64,000 nucleotides of DNA. Origin: Ciceribacter lividus (GTDB taxonomy: Bacteria; Pseudomonadota; Alphaproteobacteria; Rhizobiales; Rhizobiaceae). A program made the position numbers and the translations under genes. The notes beneath the pieces are model-generated. The model was not told where the DNA came from. It did not search any database and saw only the letters and a list, made by a program, of their open reading frames with translations. Numbering within the stretch: position 1 is the stretch's first letter; every line of letters begins with the position of its first letter. The DNA is taken from positions 186,001 to 250,000 of the forward strand of contig NZ_QPIX01000007.1 in NCBI RefSeq assembly GCF_003337715.1, given 5' to 3'. Below are positions 46,685 to 56,192 of this stretch, in pieces.

Positions 46685-47608
46685 ATGGATGCAAGGATCA
46701 AGTTTCGTCACCTGCAGACCTTCCTGGAAGTGGCCCGTCAACGCAGCGTCGGCAAGGCCGCAGACGCGCTCGCGATCACCCAACCGGCAGTGACACGCAC
46801 CGTCCGTGAACTGGAGGACATTCTTGGAGTGCCCCTCTTCGAACGCGAAGGCCGCGGGATCCGCATCTCCCATTTCGGCGAGATCTTCCTGAAGCATGCC
46901 GGCGAGAGCCTTGCCGCCGTGCAACGCGGGATGGACTCCGTGGCACAGGCACTGAAGTCGGAGGGACCCCCTGTTCGGATCGGAACGCTGCCGACCGCTT
47001 CGGCGACCTTCATGCCAGGGGCCGTGGCACAGTTTCTCGCAAGCGGCACCGGCAGCCAGGTGACGATCGCCTCAGGCGAGAACAGGGCACTGCTCAGTTC
47101 GCTGCGGCTCGGCGAGCTTGACCTCGTGGTCGGCCGGCTGGCGGCGCCGGAGGTCATGACAGGCCTATTCTTCGAACCGCTATACACCGAGGAAGTCGTG
47201 CTGGTCGTGCGCGCTTCGCATCCGTTGCTTGCCCGGCGCAATTTCACGCTCAATGCGCTCGCGAACTTCGTCGTCCTGATGCCACCGTCCGGAGCGGTCA
47301 TCCGCCCCTTCGTCGACCGGCTTTTCCTCACCAACGGCATCCCGGAACTCCCGCGCACGATCGAAACGGTTTCCGACTCCTTCGGCCGCGCATTCGTCGC
47401 ACGCAATGATGCGGTCTGGATCATCTCGCGCGGCGTCGTCGCAGATGAACTTTCCAGCGGACGGCTGGTTGCTCTCGATATCGACACGAGCGAAACACGG
47501 GGCGCCGTCGGGTTGACCACCCGCGACGGGGTCGAGCCGAGTGCGTCACTCTCGTTGATGATGCAAGCGATTCGTGACCACGTGTCAGCCCAGCAGGGAC
47601 ACTTCTAA
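46685..47608 (+). CDS. pcaQ: LysR-type regulator PcaQ
   Basis: The 307-residue LysR regulator has an N-terminal helix-turn-helix (about 20-45; VGKAADALAITQPAVTRTVR) and a C-terminal effector domain. The divergent position next to pcaD and the start DARIKFRHLQTFLEVARQRS identify PcaQ, which activates pca genes in response to carboxymuconolactone. It converges on polA with 6 bases between stops. Confidence 0.94.
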   Translation: MDARIKFRHLQTFLEVARQRSVGKAADALAITQPAVTRTVRELEDILGVPLFEREGRGIRISHFGEIFLKHAGESLAAVQRGMDSVAQALKSEGPPVRIGTLPTASATFMPGAVAQFLASGTGSQVTIASGENRALLSSLRLGELDLVVGRLAAPEVMTGLFFEPLYTEEVVLVVRASHPLLARRNFTLNALANFVVLMPPSGAVIRPFVDRLFLTNGIPELPRTIETVSDSFGRAFVARNDAVWIISRGVVADELSSGRLVALDIDTSETRGAVGLTTRDGVEPSASLSLMMQAIRDHVSAQQGHF

Positions 47609-47614
47609 CGCCGC

Positions 47615-50602
47615 TCAGTGCGCCTCGTCCCAGTTGGTCGCCGCACGAGCGTCAACCTTCAACGGCACCTTCATCGAGATCGCCGGCATGGCTGCTTGCT
47701 CCATCACGGAGACGATCAGCGGCATTGCGCCGGTGACCGCTTCTTCTTCGACTTCGAAGATCAGTTCGTCATGCACCTGCAGCAGCATGCGCGCCCGCTC
47801 TGCAAACCCTGCGGCCGCGAGCGCCGGCTCGACCTTGATCATCGCACGGCGGATGATGTCGGCAGCCGATCCCTGGATAGGCGCGTTGATCGCGGCGCGC
47901 TCGTTGAATGAGCGGACCTGGGGATTGGAGGATTTGATCTCCGGGTAACGCGCGCGTCGACCGAAGATGGTCTCGACATAGCCGTTTTCGCGAGCAAAGG
48001 CCTTGGTCGATTCCATGTAGTCCCTGATACCGGGGAAGCGCTCGAAATACTTCTTGATGTACTCTCCCGCCTCCGAGCGTTCGATGCCGAGCTGGTTCGC
48101 GAGGCCGAAGGCGGAGATGCCGTAGATGATGCCGAAGTTGATCGCCTTGGCGCGACGACGCACCTCGGCCGGCATGCCTTCGACAGGAACGCCGAACATC
48201 TCCGAAGCGGTCATCGCGTGGATGTCGATGCCATCGGCGAACGCCTGACGCAGTTGCGGAATGTCGGCGACGTGGGCAAGCACACGAAGCTCGATCTGGC
48301 TGTAGTCGGCCGAGACAAGGCGGTGGCCTGGCGTCGAAATGAAGGCGGTCCGGATCTTCCGGCCTTCAGCGGTCCGCACGGGAATGTTCTGCAGATTGGG
48401 CTCGGACGACGAAAGCCGGCCGGTGGTGGTTGAAGCAAGCGAATAGCTGGTATGCACGCGCTTCGTCTGCGGATGCACGTAACCCGGCAGCGCGTCCGTG
48501 TAGGTGGACTTGAGCTTGGTGAGCTGGCGCCAGTCGACGATCTTGCGCGGCAGCTCGACGCCGGCCGCAGCCAGGTCCTCCAGCACCTGCGCGGAGGTCG
48601 ACCACTGGCCGGTCTTTGTCTTAGACCCACCCGGCAGACTCATCTTGCCGAACAGGATGTCGCCGAGCTGCTTGGGCGAACCGATGTTGAAACGCTCGCC
48701 GGCAAGCTCGTAAATCTCGGCTTCGTAAGCCGCCGCCTTCTGGGCAAGCTCGCCGGAGAGGCGCGAAAGAATCTGGCGATCGACGGTGATGCCGCGCTCT
48801 TCCATGCGCGCGAGAACCGGGATGAGCGGTCGCTCCAGCCGTTCGTAGACCTTGGTCAGGCCATCGGCGGCGAGCCGCGGCTTCAGCACCATCCAGAGCC
48901 GCAAGGTGACGTCCGCATCCTCGGCCGCATAGGCGGTCGCCCTGTCGATGTCGACCAGGTCAAATGTCACCGACGACTTTCCGGAGCCCGCGACCTCCTT
49001 GTAGGCGATCGGCGTGTGACCAAGCCAACGCTCCGAAAGCGCGTCCATTCCGTGATTGGTGCGGCCCGCCTCGAGGACATAGGAGATCAGCATCGTGTCA
49101 TCGAAGCTCTCGATGACGATGCCGTGCCGCTTCATCAGCAGGTAGTCGTATTTTAGGTTCTGGCCGACCTTGAGGACCGAGCGGTCCTCCAACAGCGTCT
49201 TTAGGGCAGCGAGTGCCTCAGCCATCGGAATCTGTCCGTCGGCATGGCCTCCGCCCAGCAGATCGCCGACACCCGTCTTGTGGGCAAGCGGTACATAGGC
49301 CGCACGGATTTCGGTCGATCCGGCGGAGTGCGCGTTGTCCGCGATCGCCAGCGAGAAACCAACGAGCTCGGCCAGCATCGGGTCGAGCGAGGTCGTCTCC
49401 GTGTCGAAGGCAACGAGGCCAGTTTCGCGTGCAGCCGCAATCCATGTCGCCAGCGTCGGCAGATCACGAATCGTCTGGTAGCCGCCGATATCGATCGTCT
49501 TCCCGTGGAAAGCGTCCGCGCGGACTTTGGCAAGATCAGCAGGCGTCGGGCCGCTGGGAACGGCGGCCGATGCGATTGCCGAACCCGCGACGGGGGACGC
49601 AACGGCCGCGGCTCCGTTCTCAGCCGGCAGTTCGCCGGCGCCGAGATCAGGTCCGTGTGCGGTCGAACCCCACTCAATCTTCACCGGCGCCGGCTCGATC
49701 GCGCTTGCATCGCAGCCACAGGCTTCGGCCACGCGGCGCGTTAGGGTATTGAACTCCATCGTCTTGAGAAAGCCGATGAGCAGAGGGCCGTTCTGGTTTT
49801 CTAGCACCAGTTGGTCCAGCGGTACATCAAGAGACACGTCGGTACGAAGGGTGACGAGCGTGCGCGAAAGTCGCGCCAGATCTGCATTTGCGACGATGTT
49901 CTCGCGCCGCTTCACCTGCTTGATCTCGCCGGCCCTCGCAAGCAGCGTATCGAGATCACCATACTCTTCGAGCAGCTGGGCGGCAGTCTTCGGCCCGATT
50001 CCCGGGATGCCTGGAATGTTGTCCGTCGAATCGCCGGTCAACGCCTGCAGGTCGATCATCTTCTCAGGCGGCACGCCCCACTTCTCGATGACATCCGGGA
50101 TGCCGATCTGCTTGTCCTTCATGCTGTCATACATGTGGACATTGGGGGTCACGAGCTGCATCAAATCCTTGTCGGAAGAGATGATCGTGACGTCGGCGCC
50201 GACGGCCTCCGCCAGGCGCGAATAGGTCGCGATGATGTCGTCGGCCTCGAAGCCTTCCTTCTCGATGCACGGAAGGTTGAAAGCACGGGTCGCCTCACGG
50301 ATCAGTCCGAATTGCGGCACCAGGTCCTCCGGCGGCGCCGAGCGGTTCGCCTTGTACGCGTCGTAGAGCTCCTTGCGAAACGTCTTGGAGGAATAGTCGA
50401 AGACAACGGCGAAATGGGTGGGCGTCACGCCGACGGAAGTATCGCGCGCATCCGTCAACAGCTTCCAGAGCATGTTGCAGAAGCCGGCGACTGCGCCCAC
50501 CGGCAGGCCGTCCGATTTTCGGGTGAGCGGCGGCAGGGCGTGGAACGCCCTGAAGATGAAGCCCGAACCGTCAACGAGGAAAAGATGATCGCCCTTTTTC
50601 AT
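47615..50602 (-). CDS. polA: DNA polymerase I
   Basis: The 995-residue polymerase has three domains: an N-terminal 5' nuclease (about 1-300), a 3'-5' proofreading exonuclease (about 370-570) and the polymerase (about 600-995). The exonuclease motif LVAFDTETTSLDPM keeps the Asp-x-Glu metal ligands, so proofreading should be active. Polymerase motifs include SADYSQIELRVLAHV and LLQVHDELIFEV. A low-complexity Ala/Pro linker (about 315-350) joins the domains. Confidence 0.97.
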   Translation of the reverse strand: MKKGDHLFLVDGSGFIFRAFHALPPLTRKSDGLPVGAVAGFCNMLWKLLTDARDTSVGVTPTHFAVVFDYSSKTFRKELYDAYKANRSAPPEDLVPQFGLIREATRAFNLPCIEKEGFEADDIIATYSRLAEAVGADVTIISSDKDLMQLVTPNVHMYDSMKDKQIGIPDVIEKWGVPPEKMIDLQALTGDSTDNIPGIPGIGPKTAAQLLEEYGDLDTLLARAGEIKQVKRRENIVANADLARLSRTLVTLRTDVSLDVPLDQLVLENQNGPLLIGFLKTMEFNTLTRRVAEACGCDASAIEPAPVKIEWGSTAHGPDLGAGELPAENGAAAVASPVAGSAIASAAVPSGPTPADLAKVRADAFHGKTIDIGGYQTIRDLPTLATWIAAARETGLVAFDTETTSLDPMLAELVGFSLAIADNAHSAGSTEIRAAYVPLAHKTGVGDLLGGGHADGQIPMAEALAALKTLLEDRSVLKVGQNLKYDYLLMKRHGIVIESFDDTMLISYVLEAGRTNHGMDALSERWLGHTPIAYKEVAGSGKSSVTFDLVDIDRATAYAAEDADVTLRLWMVLKPRLAADGLTKVYERLERPLIPVLARMEERGITVDRQILSRLSGELAQKAAAYEAEIYELAGERFNIGSPKQLGDILFGKMSLPGGSKTKTGQWSTSAQVLEDLAAAGVELPRKIVDWRQLTKLKSTYTDALPGYVHPQTKRVHTSYSLASTTTGRLSSSEPNLQNIPVRTAEGRKIRTAFISTPGHRLVSADYSQIELRVLAHVADIPQLRQAFADGIDIHAMTASEMFGVPVEGMPAEVRRRAKAINFGIIYGISAFGLANQLGIERSEAGEYIKKYFERFPGIRDYMESTKAFARENGYVETIFGRRARYPEIKSSNPQVRSFNERAAINAPIQGSAADIIRRAMIKVEPALAAAGFAERARMLLQVHDELIFEVEEEAVTGAMPLIVSVMEQAAMPAISMKVPLKVDARAATNWDEAH

Positions 50603-50704
50603 AGATGCATGGATAGCCTGCGACGGCGCAAAGGTCCATTGCGGTTTGTTGATCCTGATTTAAACTGGCTCGGCGATATGGCGCCGCATTCCGAGGGGAA
50701 CACG

Positions 50705-51082
50705 ATGAACCCGATCATCAGAACTTACATCTTCTATGGCCTGTTCATGTCGCTGTACGCCGCCATATCGTGGATGCTAGAAGATTCCGCATCGCTCATC
50801 TTCCTGAAGGCACTCGGTAGCGGAATGTACTTTCTGTCACAGGAGGGACTTCGCGCCCGTTTTCCCGAACGGTATGACGCGACACGCAGTCTGGCGACAT
50901 GGATCGAATTCAAGCTCCTGAACGCCGTCTTGTTCGGGACTTTGATTACATTCATCAATTTTAAGCCGGACGCACCACTCGACACCACTTTTCGCGGCTT
51001 CGTGGCCGCCGCAGGCGTGGTGGCAGCGCTTGATATCGGCTTCCTTCTCTACGGGCGCCGGAGGCCCGAACGGCCTTCCTGA
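50705..51082 (+). CDS. Small inner-membrane protein of unknown function
   Basis: The 125-residue protein has hydrophobic segments near 8-24, 28-44, 72-84 and 98-114, so three or four membrane helices. GAGGGGAA lies upstream of the ATG at 50705. The same frame stays open far upstream, but that part is antisense to polA and is not counted. No known family is recognised. It lies between polA and the sRNA, matching the hypothetical gene that flanks alpha-r7 in rhizobia. Confidence 0.7.
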   Translation: MNPIIRTYIFYGLFMSLYAAISWMLEDSASLIFLKALGSGMYFLSQEGLRARFPERYDATRSLATWIEFKLLNAVLFGTLITFINFKPDAPLDTTFRGFVAAAGVVAALDIGFLLYGRRRPERPS

Positions 51083-51144
51083 GAATCTTACAAATTTGTA
51101 ATCCAGCATTCCCTTGAAAAGCCGCATTCTGCATCTCATCTCTT

Positions 51145-51300
51145 GGTCATCGGCGACTGATCACGCCGTAGTCTGAAAGAGGCCCGTCCCCCGCCGCTTC
51201 AGACTTGGGCAAAGGCCTTATCCCCCTCTCCGGGCCTTTGTCCCAGCTTTTCGGCGAAGCCGCCGTGGCCCCTCCTCCAAGCCACGGCGGCTTTGCTTTT
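51145..51300 (+). ncRNA. Alpha-r7 (Smr7C)-like small RNA
   Basis: Four successive hairpins fill this gap. A short stem GGTCA/TGATC lies at 51145-51162, and GTCTGAA/TTCAGAC at 51171-51204. GGGCAAAGGCC pairs with GGCCTTTG(T)CCC at 51207-51244 with one bulge. The last is a 13-base-pair terminator stem at 51257-51293 followed by T-rich sequence. A -35-like CTTGAA lies at 51113-51118. About 150 bases of GC-rich hairpins next to polA match what I recall of the S. meliloti alpha-r7 (Smr7C) sRNA. That identity is from memory; the structure is seen directly. The start is approximate. Confidence 0.75.
51257..51300 (+). terminator. Intrinsic terminator of the sRNA
   Basis: GCCGCCGTGGC (51259-51269) pairs perfectly with GCCACGGCGGC (51281-51291). 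Two more A-T pairs extend the stem outside, and TTTGCTTTTG follows. Confidence 0.9.
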
Positions 51301-51399
51301 GCCGATGATCATCGTTCCACACATCAATTTGTCGTCTGCCAGCCTCGTCACCCGACATGGTTTCGGCTATCGTCCGCCCGATTCAAACGACAGGACAGG

Positions 51400-52800
51400 A
51401 TGATGAGCGACATTTCCGCCGTACTCGACTGCGCCGACAAGGCGCTTCCCCAGAGCCTCGACAGGCTTTTCGATCTCGTCAGAATCAAATCGATTTCGAC
51501 CGACCCTGCCTACAAGGCGGATTGCCGCAAAGCGGCGGAATGGCTGGTGCGCGAACTGACGGCGCTCGGCTTCGAGGCCTCGGTCCGGGACACGCCCGGC
51601 CATCCGATGGTGGTGGCGCATCACGCTGCGGGGTCGCCGGATGCACCGCACGCCCTGTTCTACGGACACTACGACGTCCAGCCCGTCGACCCGCTCAATC
51701 TTTGGGAAAACGATCCTTTCGAGCCGGCGATCAAGGAGATCGAAGCCGGCCGCAAGGTGATCACCGGCCGCGGCACCTCCGACGACAAGGGGCAGTTGTT
51801 GACCTTCGTAGAGGCATGCCGAGCCTACAAGGAGATCAACGGGACGCTCCCGGTCCGCATCACCATTCTTTTCGAGGGCGAAGAGGAATCGGGATCTCCT
51901 TCGCTGAAGCCGTTCCTCGCCGCGAACGCCGAGGAACTGAAGGCCGACTTCGCGCTCGTCTGCGACACCAGCATGTGGGACGGTGAAACGCCGGCGATCG
52001 CCGCGGCGCTTCGCGGGCTCGTCGGAGAGGAGATCGTCATTTCCGCCGCCGACCGCGACCTTCATTCCGGCCTCTTCGGAGGTGCCGCGGCAAACCCGAT
52101 TCACATTCTCGTTGACGTGCTTGCGGGCCTGCATGACGAAACGGGCCGGGTGACGTTGCCCGGTTTCTACGACGGCGTCGAAGAAACGCCCGCCAACATC
52201 AAGGCCTCGTGGGAAATCCTCGGCCGCACGGCCGAAAACTTCCTCGGCCAGGTCGGGCTTTCGGTCCCGGCAGGGGAGAAAGGCCGCTCCGTGCTGGAGT
52301 TGACCTGGGCGCGCCCGACGGCCGAAGTCAACGGAATCACCGGTGGCTATACCGGTGAAGGCTTCAAGACGGTCATTGCGGCGAAGGCGTCGGCCAAGGT
52401 CTCCTTCCGGCTCGTCGGAGACCAGGATCCGGCAAAGATCCGCGAGAGCTTCCGTGCCTATGTCCGCTCGAAGATCCCGGCGGACTGCTCGGTCGAATTC
52501 CATGAGCATGGCGGTTCGCCGGCAATCCAGCTCTCATACGATTCGCCGGTGCTGACGAAGGCGAAAAACGCACTGTCGGAAGAATGGCCGAAGCCGGCCG
52601 TGGTCATCGGCATGGGTGGCTCAATCCCGATCGTCGGCGATTTCCAGAAAATGCTCGGGATGGACTCGCTGCTGGTCGGCTACGGGCTGACCGACGATCG
52701 CATCCACTCGCCCAACGAGAAGTACGACCTCAAGTCCTTCCACAAGGGCATCCGGTCGTGGATCCGCATCTTGGACGCGCTCGCGACAAGTGCCAGGTAG
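51400..52800 (+). CDS. M20-family metallopeptidase (dipeptidase)
   Basis: The 466-residue di-zinc peptidase of the M20 family has metal motifs FYGHYDVQPVD (His, Asp), GRGTSDDKGQ (bridging Asp) and EGEEESGS (Glu pair), with an inserted dimerisation domain at about 195-350. Similar proteins hydrolyse dipeptides or beta-Ala peptides. The open frame extends into the sRNA region, but the double ATG at 51400/51403 behind AGGACAGG is the realistic start. A terminator follows at 52810. Confidence 0.9.
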   Translation: MMSDISAVLDCADKALPQSLDRLFDLVRIKSISTDPAYKADCRKAAEWLVRELTALGFEASVRDTPGHPMVVAHHAAGSPDAPHALFYGHYDVQPVDPLNLWENDPFEPAIKEIEAGRKVITGRGTSDDKGQLLTFVEACRAYKEINGTLPVRITILFEGEEESGSPSLKPFLAANAEELKADFALVCDTSMWDGETPAIAAALRGLVGEEIVISAADRDLHSGLFGGAAANPIHILVDVLAGLHDETGRVTLPGFYDGVEETPANIKASWEILGRTAENFLGQVGLSVPAGEKGRSVLELTWARPTAEVNGITGGYTGEGFKTVIAAKASAKVSFRLVGDQDPAKIRESFRAYVRSKIPADCSVEFHEHGGSPAIQLSYDSPVLTKAKNALSEEWPKPAVVIGMGGSIPIVGDFQKMLGMDSLLVGYGLTDDRIHSPNEKYDLKSFHKGIRSWIRILDALATSAR

Positions 52801-52809
52801 CCGAAAAGC

Positions 52810-52837
52810 AAAAGGCCGGGGACGACCCGACCTTTTC
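52810..52837 (+). terminator. Intrinsic terminator after the M20 peptidase gene
   Basis: AAAAGGCCGGG-GACGA-CCCGACCTTTT forms an 11-position stem with one mismatch and ends in a T-rich run (TTTTCTT), 9 bases after the stop codon. Confidence 0.85.
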
Positions 52838-53045
52838 TTCCATTTCACCGGTCCTGCCAGTACATCCGTGGTCAGGACCGGAAATGGGTGATGCCTCGCT
52901 TCTCGGCGCGTTCAACTTGCGCCGACCGACCTCATGACGACGATGCTGTCGCCTCAAGGTTAACATGAGGTTAATACGAGCGATCTTGAATGCTCGGCAC
53001 CGCCTAAGCTTTATTGATGTCACATCGATTGTTCTGGAAACTGCA

Positions 53046-53504
53046 ATGAGCCTTCAGTCTGTCAAAGATTTCTTCAGCCGCCACGCCCCCGAGATCGCCG
53101 TCATCGAAACGGAAGCAAGCTCGGCGACTGTTGCGCTCGCCGCCGAGGCGCATGGGGTGGAACCCGACCAGATCGCCAAGACGATCTGCCTGCGGATCGG
53201 CACCGAGCCGGTGCTCGTGGTCGCTGCCGGAACGAAGCGTTTGGACAATCGCAAGTTCAAGGACCGGTTCGGTGTCAAACCGCGGATGCTCGATGCCGAG
53301 GAGGTGCTGGCGACCACCTCTCATCCGGTCGGCGGAGTCTGCCCCTTCGGGCTGCCCTCGCCGATCAAGATCTTTTGCGACGTTTCACTTCAGGTCTTCG
53401 ACGAGGTTGTCCCAGCAGCGGGTGCGACCAACGCGGCCGTTCGGATCGCCCCGCAGCGCCTGACTGCGCTGACGGGGGCGGAATGGGCCGATCTCTGCCA
53501 GTGA
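53046..53504 (+). CDS. YbaK/ProX-type aminoacyl-tRNA deacylase
   Basis: The 152-residue protein with the YbaK fold has the conserved Lys in DQIAKTICLRI and the loop GGVCPFGLPSP. Such free-standing editing domains remove mischarged amino acids from tRNA-Pro or tRNA-Cys. The ATG at 53046 (MSLQSVKDFF) is chosen; an open extension to 52965 has no ribosome site. The substrate specificity within the family is not readable here. Confidence 0.88.
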   Translation: MSLQSVKDFFSRHAPEIAVIETEASSATVALAAEAHGVEPDQIAKTICLRIGTEPVLVVAAGTKRLDNRKFKDRFGVKPRMLDAEEVLATTSHPVGGVCPFGLPSPIKIFCDVSLQVFDEVVPAAGATNAAVRIAPQRLTALTGAEWADLCQ

Positions 53505-53575
53505 CCGGCGCACGCGGTGAGAACGACTAGTGCCTTGAAAGACATAGATATTCGTCAGGCCCTTCTTTAACCTCC

Positions 53576-53597
53576 CCTTAAATCGCCGCATTTAAGG
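53576..53597 (+). promoter_or_regulatory. AT-rich hairpin upstream of the PBP gene
   Basis: CCTTAAAT-CGCCGC-ATTTAAGG is a perfect 8-base inverted repeat with a 6-base loop, 110 bases before the class A PBP gene. No T tract follows. It may be an operator or a 5' leader structure. The rest of the 203-base gap shows nothing else clear. Confidence 0.55.
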
Positions 53598-53707
53598 TTG
53601 AAGGCGGCCGCGATTAGACAAGGTGCCGATGTCGCCTCAGGACGGTCGCTACGACGCCCGGGGACAGATGACGGCGGCGCCAACATCAGGAGCACCACCG
53701 GCAGCGA

Positions 53708-55933
53708 ATGGCAGGACGAGGCAGAGCGGACAAGCGTGTTGAGCCGACCTTCGAAGGAGGGCGCGGTGATGATGATTTTCGGCTGTCTGCCGGCGACCGC
53801 ATCACACGCGGATCCTCTGTCGGGAAGGGCGGCAGCAAGCCGAGATCTCGCAAGCCGACCCGGTCTCGTCCGAAGCGCCAACGCGAAGGGGGGCTGAGCG
53901 GCCTTCTGCGCAGAATAGTCTACTGGTCAGTCGTACTCGGGCTATGGGGCGGCATCGTCTTGGCCGGGATTGTCGCCTATTACGGCGCACGGATGCCGAG
54001 CGCGAGCACCTGGTCGATTCCGGAGCGCCCCCCGAACATCAAGATCGTCTCCGTCGAGGGTGAGGTGATCGCCAACCGCGGGATGACCGGCGGCGAGGCT
54101 CTCGCGCTCGAGGACATGTCTCCGTACATTCCACAGGCGGTGATCGCGATTGAAGACCGCCGCTTCTACTCCCATTTCGGGGTGGACCCCTTCGGGCTCG
54201 TCCGGGCGATCATCAACAACGCTCTGCCCGGACGCGGGACCCAGGGTGGCTCCACGCTGACGCAGCAGCTTGCCAAGAACCTTTTCCTCTCGCCGGAACG
54301 GACGATCGAGCGGAAGGTGCAGGAAGTGTTGCTCGCCTTCTGGCTCGAGCACACGTACACCAAGGACCAGATCCTCGCGATGTACCTGAACCGCGTCTAC
54401 TTCGGTTCCAATGCCTACGGTGTCGAGGCGGCGTCGAGGCGCTATTTCAACAAGTCGGCACGCGAAGTGAACCTTGGCGAGGCTGCGCTGTTGGCGGGAT
54501 TGCTGAAGGCTCCGTCCCGGCTGTCACCCGCGCGCGACCCCGAAGCTGCAGAGGCTCGCGCCCAGGTCGTTCTCGGCGCAATGCGCGAGGCCGGTTTCAT
54601 CACCGACGACGAGATCAAGACGGCCATGTCGCAGCCGCCTACCCGCGCGAAGCGTTACTGGTCGGGTGCCGGCCAGTACGTGGCCGACATGGTGATGGAC
54701 GACGTGCGCACGCTGGTCGGAACGGTCGAGGACGATCTGGTCGTCGAGACGACGATCGACATGTCGCTCGAGAAGAAGGCGGAAGCGGCGCTCCTCGACA
54801 TGCTCGCTCGTGACGGCGAAAAGTCGAAGGCGTCCCAGGCAGCCCTGGTTTCCATCGACGGCACCGGAGCGATCCGTGCTCTCGTTGGTGGCAGGGACTA
54901 CGCCGAGAGCCAGTTCAACCGCGCTGTCAAGGCGAAGCGTCAGCCGGGGTCCGCTTTCAAGCCGTTCGTTTATGTCTCCGCACTTGAAATCGGACTGCGG
55001 CCGGAATCGGTCCGTAACGACGCGCCGATCAGGATCGGCAAGTGGACACCGGAGAATTATGACCAGAAGTATCGCGGTCCGGTCACGTTAACTTCCGCGC
55101 TCGCCAACTCCCTGAACACCATCGCCGCCGAACTCGTGATGGAGGTCGGCCCCGAACACGTGGTCAAGGTCGCCCACCGCCTCGGCATCGAATCCGAGTT
55201 GCAGGCGAATGCGTCGATCGCGCTCGGAACCTCGGAAGTGTCGTTGCTCGAACTTACGTCGGCCTATGCTCCTTTCATGAACGGCGGCTACAAGGCAACC
55301 CCGCACGTTGTTCGCCGCATCACGACACCCGACGGCAAGATCCTCTATGAAAATGACTACGCCAATCCGCCGCAGGTTCTCAGCGAGCAGATCGTCGCGG
55401 CAATGAACATGATGCTGACGCATGTCATCGAGGACGGTACAGGCAAGAACGCACGCCTGAAGGGCTGGCCGGCTGCCGGCAAGACCGGAACCACGCAATC
55501 CTTCCGCGACGCGCTTTTTGTCGGCTATACCGGCAACCTGACGACGGGCGTCTGGTTCGGAAACGACGACGGCACCTCGATGAAGAAGGTGACGGGCGGC
55601 GGTCTGCCGGCGAAAGCATGGCACGAGTTCATGACGGACGCTCATTCGGGTCTGACGCCGATGCCCCTCGGCGGCGCACCCTACGAACCGCAAGACATGC
55701 AGCAGCAGCCGGAACCGCTTTCGATCGGCTCGATCATTTCGGAGGTCTTCTCACCCGCCGAGGAACGCTATCCCGCCGTTCCCGCAGCCCCCGTCTCGCC
55801 GGCCGCGGCGAAGGGCAATGCCCCGGGGGTGCGGCAGGCGCCGATTCCGCCCGGCGAAGTAGGCCGCGGGGATGCGACACCGCCGCAGGCCGCTCGGCGA
55901 ACGACACTTCTCGACATCATCATGGGACAGTGA
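53708..55933 (+). CDS. Class A penicillin-binding protein (PBP1A family)
   Basis: The 741-residue bifunctional peptidoglycan synthase has a basic cytoplasmic N-terminus to about residue 60, one membrane helix at about 68-92, and a GT51 glycosyltransferase with EDRRFYSHFGVDP and GGSTLTQQLAKNL. The transpeptidase carries the SxxK motif in GSAFKPF, SxN in ANSLNTIA and KTG in GKTGTTQ. The C-terminal 60 residues are Pro/Ala-rich. The start is uncertain because the basic N-terminus is open from 53708. It acts at the inner membrane in cell wall growth. Confidence 0.92.
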   Translation: MAGRGRADKRVEPTFEGGRGDDDFRLSAGDRITRGSSVGKGGSKPRSRKPTRSRPKRQREGGLSGLLRRIVYWSVVLGLWGGIVLAGIVAYYGARMPSASTWSIPERPPNIKIVSVEGEVIANRGMTGGEALALEDMSPYIPQAVIAIEDRRFYSHFGVDPFGLVRAIINNALPGRGTQGGSTLTQQLAKNLFLSPERTIERKVQEVLLAFWLEHTYTKDQILAMYLNRVYFGSNAYGVEAASRRYFNKSAREVNLGEAALLAGLLKAPSRLSPARDPEAAEARAQVVLGAMREAGFITDDEIKTAMSQPPTRAKRYWSGAGQYVADMVMDDVRTLVGTVEDDLVVETTIDMSLEKKAEAALLDMLARDGEKSKASQAALVSIDGTGAIRALVGGRDYAESQFNRAVKAKRQPGSAFKPFVYVSALEIGLRPESVRNDAPIRIGKWTPENYDQKYRGPVTLTSALANSLNTIAAELVMEVGPEHVVKVAHRLGIESELQANASIALGTSEVSLLELTSAYAPFMNGGYKATPHVVRRITTPDGKILYENDYANPPQVLSEQIVAAMNMMLTHVIEDGTGKNARLKGWPAAGKTGTTQSFRDALFVGYTGNLTTGVWFGNDDGTSMKKVTGGGLPAKAWHEFMTDAHSGLTPMPLGGAPYEPQDMQQQPEPLSIGSIISEVFSPAEERYPAVPAAPVSPAAAKGNAPGVRQAPIPPGEVGRGDATPPQAARRTTLLDIIMGQ

Positions 55934-56053
55934 GCGGCAAGCTGCATCAAGGTCCCCGACGGCTGGCACCCGCCGCGTCCGGCACCGGCGAAAACCGCCT
56001 CCCCCGGTGACGCCCAATCTGTTCTTTTTACTGGATTACAGCCGATTTGGAGC

Positions 56054-56083
56054 CTTGCAGTCGGAAAAACCGCTTCTTATATA
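56054..56083 (+). promoter_or_regulatory. Heat-shock-type (RpoH) promoter candidate for dnaK
   Basis: CTTGCAG (56054-56060), a 15-base spacer and CTTATATA (56076-56083) resemble the rhizobial RpoH promoter pattern CTTGAA-N14/15-CCATAT. It lies about 110 bases upstream of dnaK. No CIRCE repeat is seen. Confidence 0.5.
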
Positions 56084-56192
56084 CGCGACATAACCGCAGA
56101 CGAGACTGCGATTTTAGGACCATCCACGTCGAGGGGCTGTCAGGGGAATGCCTGTTCGGGGTTCCGACAGCTTGCTTCAAGGAGAGAATGAC

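Noticed and set aside
49811-50704. Upstream extension of the small membrane protein frame
   Set aside because: This part is antisense to polA and lacks coding character; the ribosome site is at 50705.
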